DNA of 64,000 bases from DASRDU01 sp035560235 (GTDB lineage Bacteria > Acidobacteriota > Blastocatellia > RBC074): positions 62,001-126,000 of the forward strand of contig DATMAG010000037.1 of assembly GCA_035560235.1 (NCBI GenBank), in the 5' to 3' direction. Shown here piece by piece: positions 19,307-27,492 of the stretch; position 1 is the first letter of the stretch; each line of letters starts with the position of its first letter. Position numbers and translations under genes: made by a program. The notes under the pieces were generated by a model. It made no database searches. It was given only the letters and a program-made list of their open reading frames with translations, and had not been told where the DNA came from.

Positions 19307-19858
19307 TCAGGACTGATATTTCAGCAGCGAGAAGACATCGTAACCGGCCAGTTTTTCGCGCCCGTTCAGAAATTCCAGTTCGACCACAAAGGCCAGACCG
19401 GCCACTTTGCCGCCGAGCTTTTCAACCAGCCTGACGACGGCGTTCGCCGTGCCGCCGGTGGCGAGCAGGTCATCAACGATCAGGACGTTGTGACCATCGC
19501 CCACTGCGTCACGGTGAATTTCCAGCGAGTCGCTGCCGTATTCGAGATCGTAGCTGCAGCTTTCGACCGCGGCAGGCAGCTTTTTTGGCTTGCGCACGGG
19601 CACGAATCCGGCTCCGAGGTGATAAGCCATCGCAGGCGCAAAGATGAAGCCGCGCGATTCGATGCCGATGACTGAATCAATCTTCCGCCCGCTGAACCGT
19701 TCGGTCAGGCGGTTGATGACGACCTGCAGGCCGCGCGGTTCCTTGAGCAGCGTGGTGATGTCGTAAAAGAGAATGCCGGGTTTGGGAAAGTCGGGGACTT
19801 CGCGGATGAGTTTCTTGAGTTCGCGTTCTTCAGGGGATTCAGAGACTGGAACTGACAT
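19307..19858 (-). CDS. apt: Adenine phosphoribosyltransferase
   Basis: 183 residues. The type I PRTase fold shows IREVPDFPKPGILFYDITTLL at the N-terminus, VIGIESRGFIFAPAMA, and the PRPP-binding motif VLIVDDLLATGGTA (about 126-139). It salvages adenine to AMP with PRPP. Length and motifs match the bacterial family. It is followed upstream by acyP and the VWFA gene in the same direction. Confidence 0.96.
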   Translation of the reverse strand: MSVPVSESPEERELKKLIREVPDFPKPGILFYDITTLLKEPRGLQVVINRLTERFSGRKIDSVIGIESRGFIFAPAMAYHLGAGFVPVRKPKKLPAAVESCSYDLEYGSDSLEIHRDAVGDGHNVLIVDDLLATGGTANAVVRLVEKLGGKVAGLAFVVELEFLNGREKLAGYDVFSLLKYQS

Positions 19859-19902
19859 TGTTTTCGATTCTCCTGTGCCAGCGGCCTGGCAGCTTTCAGG
19901 GG

Positions 19903-20178
19903 TTAGTGATCAATGCGGAAATCGCGGAACAGACCTGTTACCGCGATATCGGTTTCATCAATGCTGGTCACCACAGCCAGACGCGGCCCCGTCGCAAGTT
20001 CCTTCTTGAATTCATCCATCGCTTCGCGTTCACCTTCAGCGACGACTTCGACGCGGCCATCGGGCAGGTTCCTGACTGTGCCGAGCACCTGATGCCGCGC
20101 CGCCGCGCGCAGGGCAAAGAACCTGTACCCGACGCCCTGCACTTCTCCGTCAATCAGAAAACGCCTTGCGACCAGCAT
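19903..20178 (-). CDS. acyP: Acylphosphatase
   Basis: 91 residues. The phosphate-binding loop VQGVGYRFFALRAA (catalytic Arg) and VRNLPDGRVEVVAEG (catalytic Asn) are intact. It hydrolyses acyl phosphates such as acetyl or carbamoyl phosphate. It lies in the same direction as apt and the VWFA gene, with 44 bp to each neighbour or less. Confidence 0.95.
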   Translation of the reverse strand: MLVARRFLIDGEVQGVGYRFFALRAAARHQVLGTVRNLPDGRVEVVAEGEREAMDEFKKELATGPRLAVVTSIDETDIAVTGLFRDFRIDH

Positions 20179-20220
20179 ATTCAGACAGATCAGTGGATCA
20201 AAACCAGAGTTGATGAACGA

Positions 20221-21507
20221 TTACTGCCCATCGCCCTTCGGCGCGCGGTAGCCCTGGCGCGTGCGCACGACCAGGTTGCGCTCAGGCCCGTTGATGTTGA
20301 CCGAAATCATGCGGTAACTGCCGTCACGATTCTCATTGCTGGAAACGTAGGTCAGGGTGTACTGATGCCGCAGTTCATCAGCAATCCGCGCAAAGGCGAA
20401 CGAGGTGTTTTCGATGCTCTCAGCCCGCAGGTGCAGCGCGCCCGACTGGATCGCCAGCGCGCGCAGGAAATCGGTGGCAATCAGATAAGGATCACGCTTC
20501 ACTGACTGGTTGAGATAGATCACCTGACCGCCGGAGCGCTTCTTCTCGGTCGGCGCAGGCTCTGTGGTTGACGGTATCTGGCCGGGACCGTAGGGCCGGG
20601 GAATATTGATGATTGGTTTGCTCTTCTGCGGTTCAGACTGCTGTGGCTCCTGCGGTTCGACAAAGGCTGCCGGTTCAGGCTCGGCTCTGCGCTGTCTGTG
20701 GCCCGTCGAACCGGAAGATCCGGGCATAAAATTCTGTCCGGGAAAGAAGAGCGGCCTCATCAGCGGCCCGCCGTCATTGCGCGTTTCGTACTGAATCGCA
20801 TAGCTGGCGATACCGTTGCTCGCGACGAGTTCAAGAACGCTTTCGAAGGTCGCCTGTTTGCTTGCCGTATCAACTCCATCGGTCAGCACGACGATGGCCT
20901 TGCGCCCTCTGAGCGGAATCAGCTTTTCATTAACAGTGCGGTAGATCGCATCGTAGAGGCTGGTCGCGTAGCTGCTTTCAAGCCTGTGAATGGCCTGTTC
21001 CAGCGTCCGGTGATCATTGGTGAGATCGCTTCTGAACTGAACCTTCTCATCGAAGGAGACAATCATCACCCGGTCTCTCGGCTGAAGCTGTTTGATGAAG
21101 GTCAGCGCGGCCTTGCGAATTACGCCAAGCTTGTTTCTGGTGCTGCGGCTGGTGTCAAGCAGGAGCGCAACATTGAACGGCTCCTCGGTGGAAAAGAAAT
21201 TCTCGATCTTCTGCGGCACCCCGTCCTCGCGCACCGAGAAGTCCTGCTGCCGCAGGCCGGTGACGAACCGGCCATAACCATCGGTGACGGTGACCGGCAC
21301 GGTGATCAGCGCAGTGTTGACCTTGATCGGTTTGTCCTCAGCCTGCTGCGCGGGTTCCTGTGGTTTCGGCTGTTGCGCGGGAGGCTGCTGCGCCGGCGGC
21401 TGGCTCTGGCCAAATGCCGGCGCAGAAAATACGAATAACAGCGTCAGCAGTCCGGCTGTCGCGATGGTGAAAAATGAAGTTGAAAGCGCAGAAGATCGTT
21501 TCCTCAT
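20221..21507 (-). CDS. Secreted VWFA-related protein (acidobacterial type)
   Basis: 428 residues. A signal peptide (FFTIATAGLLTLLFVFSAPAFG) is followed by a Gln/Pro-rich linker (about 35-55). Then comes the lead-in VPVTVTDGYGRFVTGLRQQDF and a VWA domain with MIDAS motif LLLDTSRST and VVLTDGVDTAS. This arrangement is that of the acidobacterial VWFA-related family. A second low-complexity segment follows the VWA domain, and the C-terminal part returns to beta-rich sequence (HQYTLTYVSSN). Probably a secreted protein that binds partners through metal coordination. Partner unknown. Confidence 0.88.
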   Translation of the reverse strand: MRKRSSALSTSFFTIATAGLLTLLFVFSAPAFGQSQPPAQQPPAQQPKPQEPAQQAEDKPIKVNTALITVPVTVTDGYGRFVTGLRQQDFSVREDGVPQKIENFFSTEEPFNVALLLDTSRSTRNKLGVIRKAALTFIKQLQPRDRVMIVSFDEKVQFRSDLTNDHRTLEQAIHRLESSYATSLYDAIYRTVNEKLIPLRGRKAIVVLTDGVDTASKQATFESVLELVASNGIASYAIQYETRNDGGPLMRPLFFPGQNFMPGSSGSTGHRQRRAEPEPAAFVEPQEPQQSEPQKSKPIINIPRPYGPGQIPSTTEPAPTEKKRSGGQVIYLNQSVKRDPYLIATDFLRALAIQSGALHLRAESIENTSFAFARIADELRHQYTLTYVSSNENRDGSYRMISVNINGPERNLVVRTRQGYRAPKGDGQ

Positions 21508-21633
21508 AATGATCAGTCCCCAGCCGGATTTTACTTCACGGCTGAGGCTGAAGCAAAACAGGGACAGGAGCCGCCAAACGAAAGGCCGGACACGCGGCCC
21601 GGCCTGAAACTGGAGGATTGACGAGCATTGGAA

Positions 21634-22527
21634 CTAGCGGCTCTGCCGGAGGTAACGCGCCTGGTACTTTTCTGTCTGAATGAACCCGACCTGGCGATAA
21701 AGACTGTTGGCGGCTTCATCATCTGTTTCTGTGGCGAGACAGACCATCAACTGCTGTTTCAGCAGGCGGTGCAGCAGTTCATTGAGGCAGTTTCTGGCAA
21801 TCTTCTGCCCGCGATAATCCTGATGCACCCAGATACCTTCAAGATAAGCGACTTCGGGCGAGAGGCTCTGAATCTCGGTCTTGAAGGTGACCTGATTGCC
21901 AGTCAGGCTGATCCACGTGCGTTTGCGTTCGATGCGTTCAGCCATGCGGCGCACGAACCCTTCCGGGTCGGTGTCGCGCGGGTCACTGCCTGTAGCCTCG
22001 CGAAACATTTCAGCGTGAGCTTCGACGACGGCGGCGAGTTCCTCCTGATTGGCGCGCCGCAGTTGCAGATTCTCAAGCGGCAGAATCGGCTTCTGGCAGA
22101 CATACCAGTTCATTTCGCGCACCTGGGTGGTCTCAAAGCCGTTGCGTTCGAGATGCGCCTGGAAGGTTTCAACCTGCGCCTGCGGGCCGAAGACCACGTG
22201 GCAGGAGATCTCTGAGTCGGTGACGACCTGAGCGAAATACGCCAGGGCTTCCTGTTCGACTTCAGGCCGCGCATAGCAGAGCACCGCGTGACCGAGCAGC
22301 GCGACGCCGAGCAGATGACCATTTTCAAAGTAACCGAAGAAACGTCCCCGGTTTGAGGGATGAGCAAAACCGTTGTCTTCAACAAAGCTGCGCAGGTGAA
22401 CGCTGTGCATCTGATCTTCAGCCAGCAGCGCCATCACCTCCTGGCGGTCTGCTTCGTGCAGTTCCCGCACGGACTGTGCCACCGTGTTTCGCAGCCTTTC
22501 TGTCAGCAATGAGTGACTGGCCAGCAT
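21634..22527 (-). CDS. GNAT family N-acetyltransferase (double-domain)
   Basis: 297 residues from ATG 22527 (SD AAAGGAA); a TTG 21 nt upstream is in frame but less likely. The C-terminal GNAT domain has the acetyl-CoA loop VHQDYRGQKIARNCLNELLH (about 240-262) and the closing NSLYRQVGFIQTEKYQARYL. The N-terminal half (about 25-140) resembles a second, degenerate GNAT fold lacking the Q/RxxGxG/A loop. Acceptor substrate unknown. Confidence 0.87.
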   Translation of the reverse strand: MLASHSLLTERLRNTVAQSVRELHEADRQEVMALLAEDQMHSVHLRSFVEDNGFAHPSNRGRFFGYFENGHLLGVALLGHAVLCYARPEVEQEALAYFAQVVTDSEISCHVVFGPQAQVETFQAHLERNGFETTQVREMNWYVCQKPILPLENLQLRRANQEELAAVVEAHAEMFREATGSDPRDTDPEGFVRRMAERIERKRTWISLTGNQVTFKTEIQSLSPEVAYLEGIWVHQDYRGQKIARNCLNELLHRLLKQQLMVCLATETDDEAANSLYRQVGFIQTEKYQARYLRQSR

Positions 22528-22587
22528 AGTAAGTTCCTTTCCAATCAAGCGGGTGATTATAGTGAGCTGCAGCCTGCCAACCGTCGC

Positions 22588-24534
22588 TCACAGGATTGGA
22601 ACAGAACGCATTCCCGGCGTATTGTCGCCGAGCGCCGTGCTGTCACTCAGAATTACGCCATCGCTCAGAATGACGCCGTCGCTTAAGATCACGCCATCGC
22701 TCAGAATGACGCCATCGCTCAAAACCACTCCATCCGACAGCACGACGCCGTCAGAGATGACGACTCCGTCACTCAGGATGACACCGTTGCACATCACCGG
22801 CCCGGCGTTGTTGAGCACGCCGACTGACACGATTGACTGATCGAGCGCGAGCGCTCCGCTGCTGATTCTGGTGGCATCAGAGATCAGCGCGCTCTGCGCG
22901 TACATGCCCTGCCAGTTGCTCATCAGCGCGCTGCCGTAGAGCAGACAGTAATCGGCCACCAGCCCCTGACCCCAGTAACAGGTTTCACCGGCAATCGTGC
23001 TGGCCTGAAGCGCAGGCAGCGGGCCGCTCAGCATACTCGCTCCGTTGGGCAGCAGAGCGGCGCCAGGCTGGATCAGGCGGGCTATTCTGATTGCGCCTTC
23101 AACGTTGAGCTGTCCCGCGCCCTGCTCAAAGGTGCTGTAGCCCTGAATTGGCTGCGCGGTGTACATCAGAATCGCCTTGACCAGATTCGGCGTCAGCGTC
23201 GGATTGGCCTGCAGCAGCAGCGCGGCGGCTCCGGCCACGACGGGCGCGGCCATTGAGGTCCCGCTCAGATACATCGTCTTGCTTGTCTTGTCGGTCGTGG
23301 TGCCTGTATCAAGCAGCGGTTGGCTCTGAATCAGCTTGTTTGGCAGCAATGACGTGCGAGGATTGGAAGACTGGGCGCCGATCAGCTTGTTGCCCGGCGC
23401 TACCAGATCCGGCTTGATCAGATTGTCGAAGTGCTTCACGCCGCTGTCGTCAGTGTAATAACCCCGCGTCGGGCCGCGCGAACTGTAGGTCGCCACGCCA
23501 TCATCGGAACGCGCATCAGTCCCAAAGGTATTGCTCGCCCCGACCGTAATCACTGACGGATCAGAACCCGGCGAGTGAATCGCGCCGTAAATTTTCTGGC
23601 CCTGCGAATTCTTGCCGTCATTGCCCGCTGCGGCAACGACCACGATGCCCGCGTCGTGCGCGCGCCGCGCCGCCAGACAGAGCGGATCGAACTGATAACT
23701 GTCAGTGGCGACAGTGCCGAGGCTCATGTTGATGACGCGAATGTTGTAAGTATTCTTGTTGGCGATGCACCATTCCAGCGCGGCGATGATGCCGCTGGCA
23801 GATCCACGGCCATTGTCATCCAGCACGCGCAGGTTGATCAGGTTCGCGCCCGGCGCAACACCGGCATAAGCGCCACTGGCAAAGCCGCTGCTGCCTGCAG
23901 CCAGCGAAGCGACGTGCGTGCCGTGTCCGTTGGTGTCACCCGTAATGTTGTCGCCGGTGAAATCCTGGCTGTAAATGACGCGTGTGGCCGAACCCTTTTT
24001 GAGCAGCTGATGACCGCCGTCAATGCCACTGTCGAGAATAGCGATGGTGACGCCGCTGCCGTCCAGAGTGCTGTTGCCGTTGGCGCGAATCTGAGCCGCC
24101 GCCGTCGTCAGTTCGAGATGGCCTGACGAAACGAGTTCACGATCCGGGCTGACGTAATTGAACAGGTCGCTCGATTCCAGCTCTCTGATCCGATGCGGAG
24201 TCAGTTCGGCAGTGACCAGACCGAAGGCGTTATGAAACTTTTTGATCCGGCCCCCCAGCCCTCTGATGGCAGCCTGGGCCGAAGCCTGAGCCGTCAGCGG
24301 ATCAAGCTGCAGGATGATGGAACGCGGCCTGGAAGCAGCCAGACTGCCATCAGTCTTCGCAATCATCGCTTCCAGATCACGAGCCAGCTTGCGATGTTTT
24401 GGCTTGTTGCCCTTGCCCTTCGCGGGCCCGGCACTGACTGTGGTGACATTGACGACCGCAGCCTGAAAGACCATCAGGACGGCCAGCAGCAGCACCGCCA
24501 TTTTTTCAGAAATACGAGTAAACTTCCGCGACAT
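22588..24534 (-). CDS. Secreted subtilisin-like protease with hexapeptide-repeat tail
   Basis: 648 residues from ATG 24534 (SD GAGGAG). A signal peptide is followed by an inhibitor I9-like propeptide (PRSIILQLDPLTAQ ... DLFNYVSPDREL). The S8 triad is intact: AILDSGIDGG (Asp about 166), NGHGTHVASLAAGS (His about 205) and LSGTSMAAPVVAG (Ser about 425). After a linker the C-terminus carries roughly nine tandem SDGV[IV][LI] hexapeptides, an unusual extension. It should act outside the cytoplasm. The repeat may serve as a beta-helix stalk or surface anchor. Confidence 0.92.
   Translation of the reverse strand: MSRKFTRISEKMAVLLLAVLMVFQAAVVNVTTVSAGPAKGKGNKPKHRKLARDLEAMIAKTDGSLAASRPRSIILQLDPLTAQASAQAAIRGLGGRIKKFHNAFGLVTAELTPHRIRELESSDLFNYVSPDRELVSSGHLELTTAAAQIRANGNSTLDGSGVTIAILDSGIDGGHQLLKKGSATRVIYSQDFTGDNITGDTNGHGTHVASLAAGSSGFASGAYAGVAPGANLINLRVLDDNGRGSASGIIAALEWCIANKNTYNIRVINMSLGTVATDSYQFDPLCLAARRAHDAGIVVVAAAGNDGKNSQGQKIYGAIHSPGSDPSVITVGASNTFGTDARSDDGVATYSSRGPTRGYYTDDSGVKHFDNLIKPDLVAPGNKLIGAQSSNPRTSLLPNKLIQSQPLLDTGTTTDKTSKTMYLSGTSMAAPVVAGAAALLLQANPTLTPNLVKAILMYTAQPIQGYSTFEQGAGQLNVEGAIRIARLIQPGAALLPNGASMLSGPLPALQASTIAGETCYWGQGLVADYCLLYGSALMSNWQGMYAQSALISDATRISSGALALDQSIVSVGVLNNAGPVMCNGVILSDGVVISDGVVLSDGVVLSDGVILSDGVILSDGVILSDGVILSDSTALGDNTPGMRSVPIL
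22636..22790 (-). repeat. In-frame 18-bp tandem repeat encoding ILSDGV units
   Basis: The 3' end of the subtilase gene is built from 18-bp units, each encoding a variant of ILSDGV (about nine copies). Third-codon positions vary between units (for example cgctcagaatgacgccat and cgcttaagatcacgcc on the plus strand), so copies are not freshly duplicated but kept in frame. Confidence 0.85.
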
Positions 24535-24881
24535 TGTTTTCTCCTCTTCGCACAAACAGGCTCCTGCAGAACATCTCACTGAGCCTGAAAAAGAGCGTGT
24601 TCGTCCGGTAACGAACGCCTTAATGAGAGCGAAGCGCGTGCCGCAGAGGTGGCTTAAGAACTAAGTGCTGAGAGGAAAAGACCTGGCCTGAACAGGCCGG
24701 GCGGACGGGCTGAAGCAGTCGTTCAATTTCGAAGGTCACCCTGACCGAATGATTCCATCAATCAGTCACGCTGACCGTGCCTGATTGATGCGAATTACCG
24801 GCTGATCAGGAGAGCGCAGAGAGGGCGCAGGCAACCCGCGCTGGCTGTGGCGCAGGCTGCCGGAGCGGCAGGCGGACTGGT
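24535..24881. other. Intergenic region with a hairpin (24756-24790)
   Basis: This gap lies upstream of the subtilase and downstream of dacB. CATCAATCAG-T-CACG and CGTG-C-CTGATTGATG form a 14-bp stem with one mismatch around five bases (24756-24790), without a T-run. The 12-mers GTCACCCTGACC (24736) and GTCACGCTGACC (24765) are near-identical direct repeats spaced 29 nt apart and could be a regulator site for the subtilase. No gene is seen. Confidence 0.45.
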
Positions 24882-26540
24882 TCAATCCGGAATCGTTTCT
24901 TCAAAATCGGTCAGCAGCGCACAGATCTGATCGAAGACGGCGGTCACATCGCGCCCCGGCCCGGTGTAATTGTTGGCCATCATGCTGAAGATCAGCATCT
25001 GCCCGCGCCGCGTGGTGGCGTAACCCGACAGCGAATTGACATAACTGAGCGTGCCTGTCTTGGCGCGCACGTTGCGCTCTGCGGGAGTGCCGCGCATTCG
25101 TCGTTCAAGCGTGCCGTCAACTCCGGCAATCGGCAGCGAATCACGATAGATCGCAAAGTGCGGATGCGTGGTCATAAATTCGAGCAGCCGCGAAGTCGAA
25201 CGCGGCGAAACGAGATCCTGCCGCGCAAGGCCCGATCCGTCGCGCAGGCTGAGCGGGCGCGTGTCAATCCCGGCCCGTTGCAGAAAGGCCCTGAGCGCTT
25301 CGAGGCCGAGCGATTCAGATGATTTCGGACGCCCGTAATCATCAAGCTCAACCGCCGTGCTGACGGTCTGTGCGCCGCCCGGTGCGCCGTTGTTTTTGCC
25401 TGCGCTGGCCGCCTTCTGTTCGCTCAAGCGCACGCCAAGCTGACGCAGCATAATTTCAGTGTGCAGGTTCTGGCTCGGCTTGTTGATGACCTTGAGCAGC
25501 ACCGAGAGCGGCTGTGACTGCAGGCTGGCAAGTTCGGTCAGCTTCGATTCGTCAAACGGATCAGTCAGACGCGCCACTGCATCAACGTGTCGCACGCGGC
25601 CTGTGACGGTGATGCCGCGCCGCTGCAACGCCTCGCGCAGCAGCGTGGCCGCAAAGCTGGCCGGATCGTGAATGGAAAGGTCAACTTCAAATTCCTTCGC
25701 CTTTGCCGGAATCGAGCCGAAAAATTCAAACGTGTTGGTTTCAAGCGTGCGATTTGCGCCAATCCGCGTCTGCCCGCTGGCGCTGGTCGTTGCGTGATTG
25801 ACGATCTTCACGTAAGCCGTCTGCGGGCGCGTCGTAATCACCGGCGGCAGTCCGGCTCGCGCTGCCGGAGTCACAACAAAAGTCAGCGCATTGTCATTGA
25901 CCGTCAGCGCGCTGACCGGCGCGCCGTAATAAAACATCAGATCATCCCATTCCCACGCCGCGCCGCGCCCGTCGGTCGCAAAGTAGCTGTCATCGCCAAT
26001 CAGATCGCCGCTCACTGTTCTGATGCCGCGTGCTTTGATCTGATCTGCGAGCATTTCAATCGCTGTGATCTTGTCGGTGCGGACGAACTCGTCAATTTTG
26101 CCGTTCACGCCGGGGTTGTCGGGATTCTCAAACCGCGCCGACAGATTCGGGTCGCCGCGCCCGTAAAGAATCAGGTCGCCGCGCAGCACGCCGTTGCGAA
26201 TGTCGCGCTTCGTCGCATAGACCGAGGTTTTGAATCGCTGCTCCGGCCCGAAGGCGTCAAGCGTCGCCGCCGTCGTGTAGAGCTTCATATTCGACGCCGG
26301 CGCAAAGGTCTTGTCAGCATCGCGCTCAAAGACGACGCTGCCCTTGCCGGTGATGACGCGCACGCCGAAGCGCGAGGCTGCAAACTGCGGCTGATCGAGC
26401 AGCGCCGCAATGCGGGCCTGAAGTTCCGCGACCGTCTGCGGCTTTGCCGGAGCCTGCGCCGCCTGCTGCGCAATGGCCGGAGCAAGTGAAAGATGAAAGA
26501 TCAGCAGCGCGCTGATCAGGAGTCGTCTTGTGTGTCGCAT
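24882..26540 (-). CDS. dacB: D-alanyl-D-alanine carboxypeptidase, PBP4 type
   Basis: 552 residues from ATG 26540, which gives a signal peptide (MRHTRRLLISALLIFHLSLAPAIAQ); an earlier start 18 codons upstream is possible. PBP motifs: SNMK (SxxK) in FAPASNMKLYTTAA, DGSGLARQ (SxN-equivalent loop) and KTG in RAKTGTLSYVNSLSGY. The family cleaves D-Ala-D-Ala and peptide crosslinks of peptidoglycan in the periplasm. Length matches the family (about 480-520) with a modest insertion. Confidence 0.93.
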   Translation of the reverse strand: MRHTRRLLISALLIFHLSLAPAIAQQAAQAPAKPQTVAELQARIAALLDQPQFAASRFGVRVITGKGSVVFERDADKTFAPASNMKLYTTAATLDAFGPEQRFKTSVYATKRDIRNGVLRGDLILYGRGDPNLSARFENPDNPGVNGKIDEFVRTDKITAIEMLADQIKARGIRTVSGDLIGDDSYFATDGRGAAWEWDDLMFYYGAPVSALTVNDNALTFVVTPAARAGLPPVITTRPQTAYVKIVNHATTSASGQTRIGANRTLETNTFEFFGSIPAKAKEFEVDLSIHDPASFAATLLREALQRRGITVTGRVRHVDAVARLTDPFDESKLTELASLQSQPLSVLLKVINKPSQNLHTEIMLRQLGVRLSEQKAASAGKNNGAPGGAQTVSTAVELDDYGRPKSSESLGLEALRAFLQRAGIDTRPLSLRDGSGLARQDLVSPRSTSRLLEFMTTHPHFAIYRDSLPIAGVDGTLERRMRGTPAERNVRAKTGTLSYVNSLSGYATTRRGQMLIFSMMANNYTGPGRDVTAVFDQICALLTDFEETIPD

Positions 26541-26687
26541 CTGAAAAAACCTTTGCCGGAGCTGATGAAATCTGCTTCTCGCTGAAACGCACAAATACTA
26601 TACTGGCGGCGTCAGCGTTGCACAGTCCCCACCGCATCTGTTCCTGCTGATTGCACCCTGCTGAAAGTCAGATTCAGGAGTTTCGCC

Positions 26688-27335
26688 ATGCAGTCTGAAG
26701 CGCTGTTTCAGAGAACCAGTCCCGAACGTGAAGTCATCTTTTTCGTGCTGTTCGTGACCAGTTACATCTGGCTCTGGCAGGGCGCGTTTCCGGGCGCTTT
26801 GTTTGTGGCGATTGGCGGCGGGCTGATGCTGATTGCCATTTCAAATCTGCTGCATCGTGACCCGGCACACTCGCTCGGACTGCGGCTCGACAATGTGCCG
26901 CGTTCGCTGCTTGAAGTCGGGGTAATTACGCTGGCGCTGATCGCGCTGCTGATTGCGAGCGGCTGGCTGCTTGGCACGCTGCGCGCGCCGGAATGGTGGA
27001 AGCTGCGCAGCGTCGGCTGGCATTACTTCTGGGCTTTTGTGCAGCAGTATGCGCTGCAGGCCTTTGTGCTGACGCGGCTGCGCCAGGTTTATCGCGGCGA
27101 AAACACCGTCGCGCTCGCCGCCGCCGGATGGTTTGCCTTTCTGCACCTGCCGAATCCGCCTCTGACCGTGATGACCTTCGTCATTGGCTATATCTGGTGC
27201 CGGTTGTTTTTGCGACAGCCCAATCTCTTCACGCTGGCGCTTTCACATACTATACTCGCCATCGTCACCGTGCACAGTTTCCCGCGCGCCTGGATGCACA
27301 GCCTGAAAGTCGGGCCGGGATACTTCAATTTCTGA
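26688..27335 (+). CDS. CPBP-family membrane protein with altered catalytic motif
   Basis: 215 residues, ATG 26688, SD CAGGAG. About six hydrophobic helices. CPBP/Rce1-like proteases use EExxxR in motif 1, FxxxH in motif 2 and a later His. Here motif 1 reads FVQQYALQAFVLTRL, so the paired glutamates are glutamines. FAFLHLPNPP (motif 2) and LALSHTIL (motif 3 His) are kept. By family logic this member may be a non-proteolytic or changed-activity variant. Divergent from dacB. Confidence 0.8.
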   Translation: MQSEALFQRTSPEREVIFFVLFVTSYIWLWQGAFPGALFVAIGGGLMLIAISNLLHRDPAHSLGLRLDNVPRSLLEVGVITLALIALLIASGWLLGTLRAPEWWKLRSVGWHYFWAFVQQYALQAFVLTRLRQVYRGENTVALAAAGWFAFLHLPNPPLTVMTFVIGYIWCRLFLRQPNLFTLALSHTILAIVTVHSFPRAWMHSLKVGPGYFNF

Positions 27336-27343
27336 TAAAGCAG

Positions 27344-27469
27344 CACAGCCACGAATCAGCACGAATTGGCACGGCTCAGACGACGGTCTGAGGGACGACA
27401 AGCTGCCAGCTTGTCGCTGTGTTGTCTTTCAACTCCTGGCGAAGCCCACGACAAGCTGGCAGCTTGTCG
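27344..27469. repeat. Cluster of a CACGAAT word arm and three palindromes
   Basis: In the gap before the GMC gene, CAGCCACGAATCAGCACGAA (27346 on) matches the right-arm complement of the repeat at 18110. Then follow CTCAGAC-GACG-GTCTGAG (27375-27392) and two near-identical palindromes, GACAAGCTGCCAGCTTGTC (27397) and GACAAGCTGGCAGCTTGTC (27450). Several repeat families thus coexist in 130 bp. Confidence 0.7.
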
Positions 27470-27492
27470 AACATTTTCAGGGAGAACGATCA

